The notes beneath the pieces were generated by a model. The model saw only the letters and a list, made by a program, of their open reading frames with translations, ran no database searches and had not been told where the DNA came from. A DNA stretch of 64,000 nucleotides, taken from contig NZ_JAGPYK010000002.1 of the NCBI RefSeq assembly GCF_018070045.1, forward strand, positions 248,001 to 312,000. The letters are read 5' to 3'. The stretch is from Micromonospora sp. U21. GTDB lineage: Bacteria; Actinomycetota; Actinomycetes; Mycobacteriales; Micromonosporaceae. The stretch's first letter is position 1, and the number at the start of each line of letters is the position of its first letter. A program made the position numbers and the translations under genes. Shown in pieces: positions 56,773 through 64,000 of this stretch.

Positions 56773-57555
56773 ATGTCCCTCGCACCTCCCGCCCACGCCG
56801 GCAACGGCGTTGCGGTCACTGCCCGTGGCCTGGAAAAACGGTACGGCAGTGGTCCCGCCGCGGTCGTCGCGCTCGACGGGGTCGACCTCGATGTCGCCGC
56901 CGGCCGGTTCACCGCCATCATGGGGCCGTCCGGTTCCGGCAAGTCGACGCTGATGCACTGCCTGGCCGGGTTGGACCGCCCGAGCGCCGGCACGGTCGGG
57001 ATCGGCGCGGCCGACCTCGGCCGGCTCGACGACCGGCGGCTCACCCTGCTGCGCCGCGACCGGGTCGGCTTCGTCTTCCAGAAGTTCAACCTGCTGCCGG
57101 CGCTGACCGCCGAGGAGAACATCGTGCTGCCGCTGGCCATCGCCGGCCGGCGGCCCGACCCGGGCTGGCTGCGTCAGGTGGTGGCGGCGGTGGGGCTGGC
57201 CGACCGTCTGCGGCACCGGCCCGCGGAGCTCTCCGGTGGCCAGCAGCAGCGGGTCGCGGTGGCCCGCGCCCTGATCACCAAGCCGTGGGTGATCTTCGCC
57301 GACGAACCGACCGGCAACCTGGACTCCCGCTCCGGGGCGGAGGTGCTGCGGCTGCTGCGCGAGGCCGTCGACACCCTGGGCCAGACCGTGATCATGGTGA
57401 CCCACGACCCGGTGGCCGCCGGGCACGCCGACCGGGCGGTCTTCCTGGCCGACGGACGGCTGGTCGGCGACCTCGCCGCACCCACCGCCGAGCAGGTGCT
57501 GGACACCCTGGCCGGCCTCGACCCCGCCCGCCCCGTGCCGGCCCGGGGGCGGTGA
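56773..57555 (+). CDS. MacB/LolD-type ABC transporter ATPase
   Basis: A 260-residue ATPase: Walker [14 protein letters not shown] (about 53-65), Q-loop [13 protein letters not shown], signature [16 protein letters not shown], Walker [14 protein letters not shown], and switch His in VIMVTHDP. The pattern is that of ATPases pairing with FtsX-like permeases that export antimicrobial peptides or lipids, or act mechanically at the envelope. GGGAG precedes ATG 56773. It is coupled to the permease gene. Confidence 0.96.
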   Translation: MSLAPPAHAGNGVAVTARGLEKRYGSGPAAVVALDGVDLDVAAGRFTAIMGPSGSGKSTLMHCLAGLDRPSAGTVGIGAADLGRLDDRRLTLLRRDRVGFVFQKFNLLPALTAEENIVLPLAIAGRRPDPGWLRQVVAAVGLADRLRHRPAELSGGQQQRVAVARALITKPWVIFADEPTGNLDSRSGAEVLRLLREAVDTLGQTVIMVTHDPVAAGHADRAVFLADGRLVGDLAAPTAEQVLDTLAGLDPARPVPARGR

Positions 57556-57560
57556 CCGCG

Positions 57561-60035
57561 ATGATCCGCCTGACCCTGCGCTCACTACGCGCCGAGGCGC
57601 TGCGCATGCTGCTCTCCGCGCTGGCCGTCGTGCTCGGCGTCGCGTTCATCGCCGGCACCCTGATCCTGGTCGACGGGATGCGTGCCGGCGCGTACGACCG
57701 GGCCGGCACCTTCGATCGGCACACCGACCTGGGCGTCTACGCCACCGGCGATCAGCCGCTGCCCGCCAGCCTCGTCGACCGGGTCCGGGCGGTGGACGGG
57801 GTGGACGCCGCCGCCGGCGAGCTGACGAACACCGGTGGGATCGTCGGCGCCGACGGCCGGCCGGTGCTCGGCTTCACCGTGCTCGCCGCCATCCCCACCG
57901 AGGACGCGCTGCGCTCGTACGACGTCGTCGCCGGCCGGCTGCCCGACCGTGCCGGGGAGGTGGTGCTCGACGCGCCGACGGTCGCCGAGGAGGGATTCTC
58001 CCTCGGCACCCCGGTCCGGATCGGCGGCACCGGCGGCGCTGCCCGCCCGTACACCCTGGTCGGCGCCGTCGACGTGGCCGGCACCGCACGCGACGTCGGC
58101 GGTCCCTTCATCGGCCTGGTCGGGCCGGACGCGCTCGCGGTCACCGGCGAGCGTGGATACGGCCGGATCATGGTGGCCGTCCGGCCGGGAACCTCCGCCA
58201 CGGCGGTGACCGACCGGGTGCGCGCCGTCGTGGGCGCCGACGCCAGCGTGAAGAGCCGACAGCAGATCCTCGACGAGGCCGTCGACGACGCCGTCCGGGA
58301 CCTCGACACGTTCACCATGGTGCTGCTGATCTTCGCGGGCGTCGCCGTGGTGGTGGCCGGCTTCGTGATCGCCAACACCTTCGCGATCGTGCTGGCCCAG
58401 CGCACCCGGCGGACGGCGCTGCTCCGGCTGGTCGGCGCCACCAGGGGGCAGGTCTTCCGGGCCGCCCTGCTGGAGTCGGCGGTGGTCGGGATGGTGGCCT
58501 CCGCGCTCGGGGTGCTGCTCGGGGTGGCCCTCGCGGCCGGGATGCGGCTGCTGTTGTCCCGGCTGGACATGCCCGTCACCGGCGGGCTGACGGTGGCCGC
58601 CTCCACCGTGCTGACCAGCCTGCTGCTGGGCACCGTGCTCACCGTCGGCTCCGCGCTGCTACCGGCCTGGCGGGGCACCCGGATCGCCCCGATCGCCGCG
58701 CTCACCGACGCCGCGGTGCAGCCCAGCCGGGGCGCGGGTTGGCTCCGGCTGGCTCTCGGCGCGGTGGTGCTGGCCGCCGGCGTCGCCGCACTGGCCGGCG
58801 CCGCCGACGCCGGTCAGGTGCTGCTGGTGGCCGTCGGCGGGGTGCTGGCCTTCTTCGGGATCGTGCTGTTCGGGCCGGTGCTCGTCCCGGCGCTGGTCCG
58901 GGCCTTCGGCTGGCCGGCCCGCCGCCTCGCCGGGGCGACCGCCTCGCTCGCGGTCGCCAACGCGGTCCGCAACTCGCGCAGGGTCGCCGCGACCGCCACC
59001 GCCCTGGTGATCGGCATCGGACTGGTGTCGGCGTTCGTGGTCGGCGCGCACAGCACCAAGGAGGGCATCGAACGCAGCGTGGACACCCAGATCGGGACCG
59101 ACTTCGTGGTCAGCGGCATCGGCCAGGACCTGCCCGCCCCGCTCGCCGGGGAGCTGGCGGCCCGCCCCGAGCTGGGTGTCGTGCACGAGCAGCGCAGCGC
59201 GGTCAGCGCCGGCCTCGAGGTCCGCTCCGCCCACCCGGCGCTGGTCGGCCGGACGCTGACCGGCGTGCTCGCGGGTGACGTCGGCCGGCTCGGGCCGGGG
59301 CAGGTGCTGGTGCGGCAGGAGCTCGCGGAGGCGCGCGGCTGGCAGGTGGGCTCGCCGGTCACCGTCCGCGGGCGGCCGTTCCGGGTGGCCGCGATCGTCG
59401 CCGCCGACACGGCGGCCAACGGCGCGCCCGCCGGTCACGTCATCGACATGGTCGACGCGGACTTCGCCGCACTCTTCCCCGATCAGCGGGGCTTCCTCGC
59501 CGAGATCGAGCCCGCCGCCGGGGTGGGTGCCGATCGGGCCCGGGACGCGATCGAAGCGGTGCTCGGCCGGTACCCGACGGTGAACCTGATGGACCAGGGC
59601 GCGTACAAGAAGATGCTCACCGGCACGGTGGACATGCTGCTGGCCCTCGTCACCGCGCTACTCGGCCTGGCCGTGGTGATCGCCCTGGTCGGGGTGGCGA
59701 ACACACTGAGTCTCTCGGTGGTGGAGCGCACCCGGGAGAACGCGGTGCTGCGGGCGGTCGGGCTCACCCGCGGCCGGATGCGGGCCATGCTGGCCGTGGA
59801 GGCGGTGCTGATGGCGCTGGTCGGCGCGGTGCTCGGGGTCGGGTTGGGCACCGGGGTCAGCGCCGCCGCGATGGCCCTGCTGGCCCGTCTCGACGAGGAG
59901 TTCCAGCTGGTGCTGCCGCTCGGTCAGCTCGGGCTGATCCTCGGCGTCGCCGTGCTGGCGGCCCTGCTCGCCTCGGTGCTACCGGCCCGCCGGGCGCTGT
60001 CCCGGCCGGTCGTCGAGGCGCTCGGCGACCTGTGA
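57561..60035 (+). CDS. FtsX/MacB-type ABC transporter permease
   Basis: An 824-residue permease with the two-FtsX layout: an N-terminal helix ([20 protein letters not shown]), a large extracellular domain, three helices ([20 protein letters not shown]...), a central pair ([20 protein letters not shown]), a second extracellular domain and a C-terminal FtsX core ([20 protein letters not shown] to [20 protein letters not shown]). [20 protein letters not shown] is the usual coupling region. ATG 57561 is preferred because GGGGGCGG lies 8 nt upstream; GTG 57552 is possible. Likely substrate: a peptide or lipid stressor sensed by the upstream kinase. Confidence 0.93.
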   Translation: MIRLTLRSLRAEALRMLLSALAVVLGVAFIAGTLILVDGMRAGAYDRAGTFDRHTDLGVYATGDQPLPASLVDRVRAVDGVDAAAGELTNTGGIVGADGRPVLGFTVLAAIPTEDALRSYDVVAGRLPDRAGEVVLDAPTVAEEGFSLGTPVRIGGTGGAARPYTLVGAVDVAGTARDVGGPFIGLVGPDALAVTGERGYGRIMVAVRPGTSATAVTDRVRAVVGADASVKSRQQILDEAVDDAVRDLDTFTMVLLIFAGVAVVVAGFVIANTFAIVLAQRTRRTALLRLVGATRGQVFRAALLESAVVGMVASALGVLLGVALAAGMRLLLSRLDMPVTGGLTVAASTVLTSLLLGTVLTVGSALLPAWRGTRIAPIAALTDAAVQPSRGAGWLRLALGAVVLAAGVAALAGAADAGQVLLVAVGGVLAFFGIVLFGPVLVPALVRAFGWPARRLAGATASLAVANAVRNSRRVAATATALVIGIGLVSAFVVGAHSTKEGIERSVDTQIGTDFVVSGIGQDLPAPLAGELAARPELGVVHEQRSAVSAGLEVRSAHPALVGRTLTGVLAGDVGRLGPGQVLVRQELAEARGWQVGSPVTVRGRPFRVAAIVAADTAANGAPAGHVIDMVDADFAALFPDQRGFLAEIEPAAGVGADRARDAIEAVLGRYPTVNLMDQGAYKKMLTGTVDMLLALVTALLGLAVVIALVGVANTLSLSVVERTRENAVLRAVGLTRGRMRAMLAVEAVLMALVGAVLGVGLGTGVSAAAMALLARLDEEFQLVLPLGQLGLILGVAVLAALLASVLPARRALSRPVVEALGDL

Positions 60036-60060
60036 CCCGCGACGCGGACGGACATCCGCC

Positions 60061-60098
60061 GGCCGGCCCCGCCGTCTTCCTCGGCGGCGGGACCGGCC
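60061..60098. terminator. Hairpin between convergent genes
   Basis: GGCCGGCCCCGCCG can pair with CGGCGGCGGGACCGGCC (with bulges) across TCTTCCT, between the ABC permease gene and the nucleotide-sugar dehydrogenase gene. Confidence 0.55.
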
Positions 60099-60111
60099 AG
60101 CGGTGCCGGGT

Positions 60112-61374
60112 CTACAGGCGCTCGACCATCGGGCCGGCGCACCGGTTGCGGGTGTCGAAGACGTAGCGGGCGTGCCGGACCACGAGGTCGTAGTCGAAGC
60201 TGTCGTGGTCGGTGACCACCACCACCGCGTCCGCCGCCCGCACCTCGCGCTCGGTCAGCCCGACCACGGTCACCCCGGCGGGAATCTGGTGCGCCTCGGC
60301 GTACGGCTCGACCGCGTGGACCTCGGCGCCGAGGGCCTGCAACCGCCGGGCCACGTCGACCGCGGGGGAGTCCCGCATGTCGCCGGTGTTCTTCTTGTAC
60401 GCCAGCCCGAGCAGCAGCAGCCGGGCCCCGCTGACCGCCTTGCCCGTCCGGTTCAGCCCAGCCATGATCCGCTGCGCGACGTGCTCGGGCATCTCGTGGT
60501 TGACGTCGTTGGCCAGCTCGATGAACCGGAACTGTCGGCCGAGGCGGCGCTTGACCTGCCAGGACAGGTAGCACGGGTCGATCGGCAGGCAGTGCCCGCC
60601 GACGCCGGGGCCGGGGCGGAACGGCAGGAAGCCGAACGGCTTGGTCTCCGCCGCGTCGATCGCCTGCCAGACGTCGATGTCCAGGTGGTGCGAGAGCATC
60701 GTCAGCTCGTTGATCAGCGCGATGTTGACCTGCCGGAAGGTGTTCTCGATCAGCTTGGTCAGCTCGGCGACCCGGGTGGAGTCCACCGGTACGGTGCGCT
60801 CCACGAGGCGCCGGTAGAACCCGTCCACCCGGGCCAGCGACGCCGGGTCCACACCGGAGACCACCTTCGGGGTGTTCTCCAGCCGCCAGGTCGGGTTGCC
60901 CGGGTCGATCCGCTCCGGGCTGTAGCCGAGGTGGAAGTCGCCCGGGCTGTGCAGCCCGCTGGCCGACTCCAGCAGTGGTCGCAGCAGCTCCTCGGTGGTG
61001 CCCGGATAGGTGGTCGACTCCAGGATCACGGTGCTGCCCGGCCGCACGTACGGGCCGATCGCGATACCGGCCTGCTCGACGAAGCTCAGGTCGGGGGTGC
61101 CGTCGCGCAGCGGGGTGGGCACGGTGATGACGCAGATGTCGAAGCCCTCGGCGTCGGCGTACTCGGTGCTCGGGTGGTACCGGCCGCTGCCCAGCGCCCG
61201 GCCCAGCCGGTCGGTCGGGATGTCCTCGACGAACGACTCGCCGGAGGCGAGCCGCTTCACCCTGTCGGCGTCGACGTCGAGGCCGACCACGTCCAGGCCC
61301 GCCTCGACGGCTCGCATGGCCAACGGCAGTCCGACGTACCCCTGGCCGATCACGACCAGCTTCTCAGCGCTCAC
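60112..61374 (-). CDS. Nucleotide-sugar 6-dehydrogenase (WbpA/UDP-GlcNAc-type)
   Basis: A 420-residue enzyme of the UDP-glucose/UDP-N-acetylhexosamine 6-dehydrogenase family, giving uronic acid sugars for surface polysaccharide or glycan. The NAD site is VVIGQGYVGLPLAMRAVEAG, the catalytic Cys lies in PGPGVGGHCLPIDPCYLSWQ, and LGLAYKKNTGDMRDSPAVDV is the C-terminal UDP-binding landmark. The GGHCxPxDP motif fits the WbpA/WecC branch rather than plain UDP-glucose dehydrogenase. GTG 61374 has GGGAG about 6 nt upstream. No other glycan genes are adjacent. Confidence 0.93.
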   Translation of the reverse strand: MSAEKLVVIGQGYVGLPLAMRAVEAGLDVVGLDVDADRVKRLASGESFVEDIPTDRLGRALGSGRYHPSTEYADAEGFDICVITVPTPLRDGTPDLSFVEQAGIAIGPYVRPGSTVILESTTYPGTTEELLRPLLESASGLHSPGDFHLGYSPERIDPGNPTWRLENTPKVVSGVDPASLARVDGFYRRLVERTVPVDSTRVAELTKLIENTFRQVNIALINELTMLSHHLDIDVWQAIDAAETKPFGFLPFRPGPGVGGHCLPIDPCYLSWQVKRRLGRQFRFIELANDVNHEMPEHVAQRIMAGLNRTGKAVSGARLLLLGLAYKKNTGDMRDSPAVDVARRLQALGAEVHAVEPYAEAHQIPAGVTVVGLTEREVRAADAVVVVTDHDSFDYDLVVRHARYVFDTRNRCAGPMVERL

Positions 61375-61487
61375 CCGGGCTCCCGCGGCAGATGGGGAAA
61401 TGACCTGCTGAGAGCCTAGAGAGGTCTTCGGCGACGTAAGTCCGTTTTGGGGAAATCGGTGCTGGTGGGGCGGATGGGCCGCCCAGC

Positions 61488-62843
61488 TCAGCCGGCTGGT
61501 GGCCCCGCTGGTTCGGTCGGCGGGCTCGTGGTGGTGGACGGCTCGGCCGAGGGTGACGGGTCGTTGGGCGGCGGGGTCGTCGGATCGATGGGCGTCGGGG
61601 TGGTCGTACTCGGCGTCGGCGTCGGCGTGCTGGCCGTCTCGCTGGGCTGTGCGCTCGGCGTCGCGCTGACCGTCGCCGACGGGGTGGTGTCGGGGACGTT
61701 CGGCCGGTTCGGCCGGGTCGGTTTCTCGGTGATCTCCTCATTCACCGCCGGCAGGTCCATCTGGCGAGTCGTCTCCGACGTCGGCGTGGTGGTCGGCAGG
61801 TTGACCGCCGGGACCTCGCCGGCGTTCCGCGCCGCGCCCAGGGCGGCGCCGAGGCCGACCAGCGCGACCAGGGCGGCCGCGGCCGCGCCGACCAGCGGAC
61901 CACGGCGTCGCCGACGGCCGGCCACCGCCGCGCCGAGCGGCACGTCAGTGCGGGTGCCCGGTCCGGCGTCCCGCAGCGGGGTCGCCGCCGTCACCATCGC
62001 GGTGGGTGGCTCGCCGCCGGTCACCGCCAACCTGGCCGCCTCGGCCATCGCCGCGCCGCTGCTGAACCGATCGAGCGGATCCTTGGCCAGTGCCTGGGAC
62101 ACCAGGGCGCGGACCGCCTCCGGGATGTCGTGCGGCAGCTCCGGCGGCTCGTCGTCCAGATGCCGGACGGCGACCTGGAGCGGGTTGTCGCCCGTGAACG
62201 GCGGACCGCCGGTGAGGCAGCAGTACGCCACCGCGCCCAGGGCGTAGATGTCGGTGGCGCCGCTGACCGGCCGGCCGGCAGCCTGCTCGGGCGCCATGTA
62301 GAGGGCCGTGCCCGGCACCGCGTTGGTGCTGGTGATGCTGGTGACGTTGGTCGAACGGGCCACGCCGAAGTCCACCAGGACGACCGTGCCGTCCTCCTGC
62401 ACCAGCAGGTTGCTGGGCTTGACGTCGCGGTGCACGATGCCGCCGCGGTGCGCCGCGTTCAGCGCCTGGGCCGCCTGGGCCACGATCGACGTCGTCTCGG
62501 CCACGTCGAGCCGGCCGGCCGCCTCGATCCGCTTGGACAGCGGCTCGCCGTCGACGAACTCCATGACCAGGTAGTCGGCCCGACCGCCGTCGGGCAGGTC
62601 GTCCTCGCCGCAGTCGTAGACCTGGACGATGCCCGGGTGCCGCAGCGCCGCCATGATCCGCGCCTCGGCCCGGAACCGGGCGATGAAGTCGGGGTCGGAG
62701 ACCAGCGCCGGCAGCAGGACCTTGACCGCGACCTGACGGCCGAGGACCAGGTCGGAGGCACGCCAGACGTCGCCCATGCCGCCGGTGGCGACACGTTCGT
62801 CAAGGCGGTACCGACCGCTGAGCACGACCTCCGAAGACAACAC
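61488..62843 (-). CDS. PknB-like transmembrane Ser/Thr protein kinase
   Basis: A 451-residue kinase: glycine loop in LDERVATGGMGDVWRASDL, catalytic Lys in VAVKVLLPAL, HRD loop HRGGIVHRDVKPSNLLVQED, DFG in VVLVDFGVARS, and activation/P+1 APEQAAGRPVSGATDIYAL. A membrane helix follows (LVGAAAAALVALVGLGAALG, about 343-362), then a Thr/Pro/Ser-rich outer tail (TPSATVSATPSAQPSETAS). No PASTA repeats are present. GTG 62843 is supported by a leaderless TACGGT box; a second GTG six codons on is less likely. Confidence 0.94.
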   Translation of the reverse strand: MLSSEVVLSGRYRLDERVATGGMGDVWRASDLVLGRQVAVKVLLPALVSDPDFIARFRAEARIMAALRHPGIVQVYDCGEDDLPDGGRADYLVMEFVDGEPLSKRIEAAGRLDVAETTSIVAQAAQALNAAHRGGIVHRDVKPSNLLVQEDGTVVLVDFGVARSTNVTSITSTNAVPGTALYMAPEQAAGRPVSGATDIYALGAVAYCCLTGGPPFTGDNPLQVAVRHLDDEPPELPHDIPEAVRALVSQALAKDPLDRFSSGAAMAEAARLAVTGGEPPTAMVTAATPLRDAGPGTRTDVPLGAAVAGRRRRRGPLVGAAAAALVALVGLGAALGAARNAGEVPAVNLPTTTPTSETTRQMDLPAVNEEITEKPTRPNRPNVPDTTPSATVSATPSAQPSETASTPTPTPSTTTPTPIDPTTPPPNDPSPSAEPSTTTSPPTEPAGPPAG

Positions 62844-62849
62844 GGCATT

Positions 62850-62855
62850 ACCGTA
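62850..62855 (-). promoter_or_regulatory. Leaderless -10 box TACGGT
   Basis: On the minus strand TACGGT is followed by AATGCC and then GTG 62843, a 6-nt spacing with no ribosome binding site. Confidence 0.65.
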
Positions 62856-63374
62856 CCCAGAGCGGCGTGGAACGGCGCGCCGCGGCTGGTCGGCCGGGTG
62901 GCCGTACCGGCCGGGCCATCCGGTCTGACCTGTGTGGACATGGACCGGGTTGTGACGCTGCGGCAACATTCTGTGACGAAACCCGACACACGGCGGCGTA
63001 CGCTTGCCCGGCGACGGCGGAAAAGCGCCCCTCGGGGCGCGGAGCGTCCGCTGGTCACGATCCGTTACGGCGACGCGCCGTTCGGCGGGCTAGATAATTG
63101 TCACTCTTCCGTGACGTGGTGCCGACTTGTCGCCCCTTTGGTTGCCTCCTAGCGTTAGCCCGGCTCGGGCCAGCCGGGGGGCAGCGCGTCGAGAACCGCC
63201 CGCCGTGGCGCTGGTCCAGACATCCCGCCCCGACCCACCATGGCGCGGGCGCGATCACGTTCGGCGGAGGGGCGGTGCGGTGCGGGAGCTGGTCGGGCCA
63301 ACGGTTCACGCCGCCTGGAACGCTCCGGTGCGGTGGATCCGGCCGGGGCGCCCCGGACGATCCGTGGCCCGCGG
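62856..63374. other. Divergent promoter region, kinase and sigma factor
   Basis: About 520 bases with no convincing gene. It contains TGTGACG twice (near 62950 and 62972), a TACGCT box at 62999-63004, a less GC-rich stretch near 63090-63110 (CTAGATAATTGTCAC) with a TCAC-N6-GTGA inverted repeat, and TAGCGT near 63153. It probably holds the sigma-factor promoters; an in-frame GTG at 63333 could extend that gene. Confidence 0.45.
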
Positions 63375-64000
63375 ATGACCGGCGAGCTGTCGGAGGCGGT
63401 CACCGCAGCGCAGGACGGAGACGAGGACGCCTTCCGCTTTCTCTACCGCAGCCTCCAACCCGGTCTGCTGCGCTATCTGACCGCCCTGGTCGGCGCGGAC
63501 GCCGAGGACGTCGCGTCGGAGACCTGGCTGCAGATATCCCGCGACCTGCCCAGCTTCACCGGCGGCGAGTTCCGCGCCTGGACCGTCACCATCGCCCGCA
63601 ACCGGGCGATGGACCACCTGCGCCGGCTGCGCCGCCGACCGTCAATGCCGGTTCCGGTGCAGGCGCTCGCCGACCTGGCCGGCGACGCAGACACCGCTGA
63701 GCGGGCGGGCGAGACGATCGGCACCGAGGCGGCCCTGGCCCTGATCGCCACCCTGCCGCCCCGCGAGGCCGAGGCGGTCCTGTTGCGGGCCGTGATCGGC
63801 CTTGACGCGGAGTCCGCCGGCCGTGTGCTGGGCCGCCGGGCCGGCGCCGTCCGGACCGCGGCCCACCGAGGCCTGCGACGGCTCGCCGCCCTGATGGAAC
63901 GGCAGGAACCGGTCACGCCCCCGGCCGACGGTGTCGGGCCGTCCCTGGCCGCCGACGGCGTCGCGCCGTCGGTGGGCGACGAGGGTGTCCCGCCGCCCCG
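63375..64000 (+). CDS. RNA polymerase sigma factor, ECF-like (cut by the window edge)
   Basis: At least 208 residues, open at the right edge. Region 2 is AAQDGDEDAFRFLYRSLQPG, then GADAEDVASETWLQISRDL and AWTVTIARNRAMDHLRRL (region 2.4-type). Region 4 is LPPREAEAVLLRAVIGLDAE, then RVLGRRAGAVRTAAHRGLRR. A low-complexity tail (PPADGVGPSLAADGVAPSVG) suggests an extra C-terminal part past the edge, as in some ECF subgroups with tails. ATG 63375 has no clear ribosome binding site; GTG 63333 is the alternative. Confidence 0.9.
   Translation, partial: MTGELSEAVTAAQDGDEDAFRFLYRSLQPGLLRYLTALVGADAEDVASETWLQISRDLPSFTGGEFRAWTVTIARNRAMDHLRRLRRRPSMPVPVQALADLAGDADTAERAGETIGTEAALALIATLPPREAEAVLLRAVIGLDAESAGRVLGRRAGAVRTAAHRGLRRLAALMERQEPVTPPADGVGPSLAADGVAPSVGDEGVPPP

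Noticed and set aside
1..64000. rRNA, tRNA, CRISPR arrays, insertion sequences, prophage genes
   Set aside because: I looked for cloverleaf-like blocks, repeat-spacer arrays, transposase motifs and integrases on both strands and saw none. A tRNA or Infernal scan would be needed for certainty.

Overview
The window is GC-rich actinobacterial chromosome, most likely Micromonosporaceae (Micromonospora or a close relative). This rests on strong G/C third-position bias, an Lsr2 nucleoid protein, a stand-alone LigD-type polymerase, DesK/NarL-type two-component pairs, Tat- and lipoprotein-type secreted proteins, and many genes whose -10 box sits only 6-8 nt before the start codon (leaderless mRNAs). 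I saw no rRNA, tRNA, CRISPR array, phage or insertion sequence. Almost everything is chromosomal housekeeping or lifestyle genes in short operons separated by hairpin terminators.

Layout. 0.4-3.5 kb: a sialidase-like propeller protein, a zinc-ribbon membrane protein, a YjbR-like protein and a small basic protein, with two gene remnants (a HAD hydrolase start and a gutted aminoglycoside-phosphotransferase-like gene) that mark past deletions. 3.5-10.3 kb: glyA under an apparent ZTP riboswitch, an SDR, a hemerythrin-like protein, NAD(P)H-hydrate dehydratase with a histidine phosphatase, two small proteins and a LigD polymerase domain. 10.3-14.5 kb: an Lrp-type regulator divergent from a complete branched-chain 2-oxoacid dehydrogenase operon (E1alpha, E1beta, E2). 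14.6-24.4 kb: a beta-helix protein, a secreted sugar dehydrogenase with a Tat-exported sugar isomerase-like protein, an L,D-transpeptidase, a strictosidine-synthase-like lactonase, a STAS protein, FKBP and DoxX.

24.6-31.6 kb: TerC, a BtuF-like binding protein, a three-gene Asp23/AmaP-type envelope-stress operon containing an 18-bp tandem repeat, then a striking promoter (CRP-type site, TTGACA and LacI-type operator) driving only a broken gene, a DUF2726-like protein, a secreted Gly-rich protein and lsr2. 31.8-42.4 kb: a sensorless histidine kinase divergent from its regulator, manganese catalase, Lon under a HAIR (HspR) operator, DoxX-like protein, DEAD-box helicase, a membrane protein, a DesK-type two-component pair and a 2'-5' RNA ligase-like protein. 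42.5-50.9 kb: a secreted GH43 enzyme with the same LacI-type operator, an ArsR-type regulator, and a P450 / PEP-mutase-like / unknown protein / asparagine-synthetase cluster whose two transcription units share an upstream 12-mer.

50.9-64 kb: a lipoprotein Ntn-type hydrolase, a divergent LVIVD-repeat / DUF305 pair around a perfect CRP-type palindrome, a two-component system followed by a palindromic operator and a MacB-like ABC exporter, a nucleotide-sugar dehydrogenase, a PknB-like kinase and, cut by the right edge, an RNA polymerase sigma factor.

The most unusual points are the intact catabolite-type promoter left in front of a broken gene near 28.2 kb and its matching operator at the GH43 gene, the AsnB/P450 cluster with its shared upstream motif, and the density of leaderless promoters.
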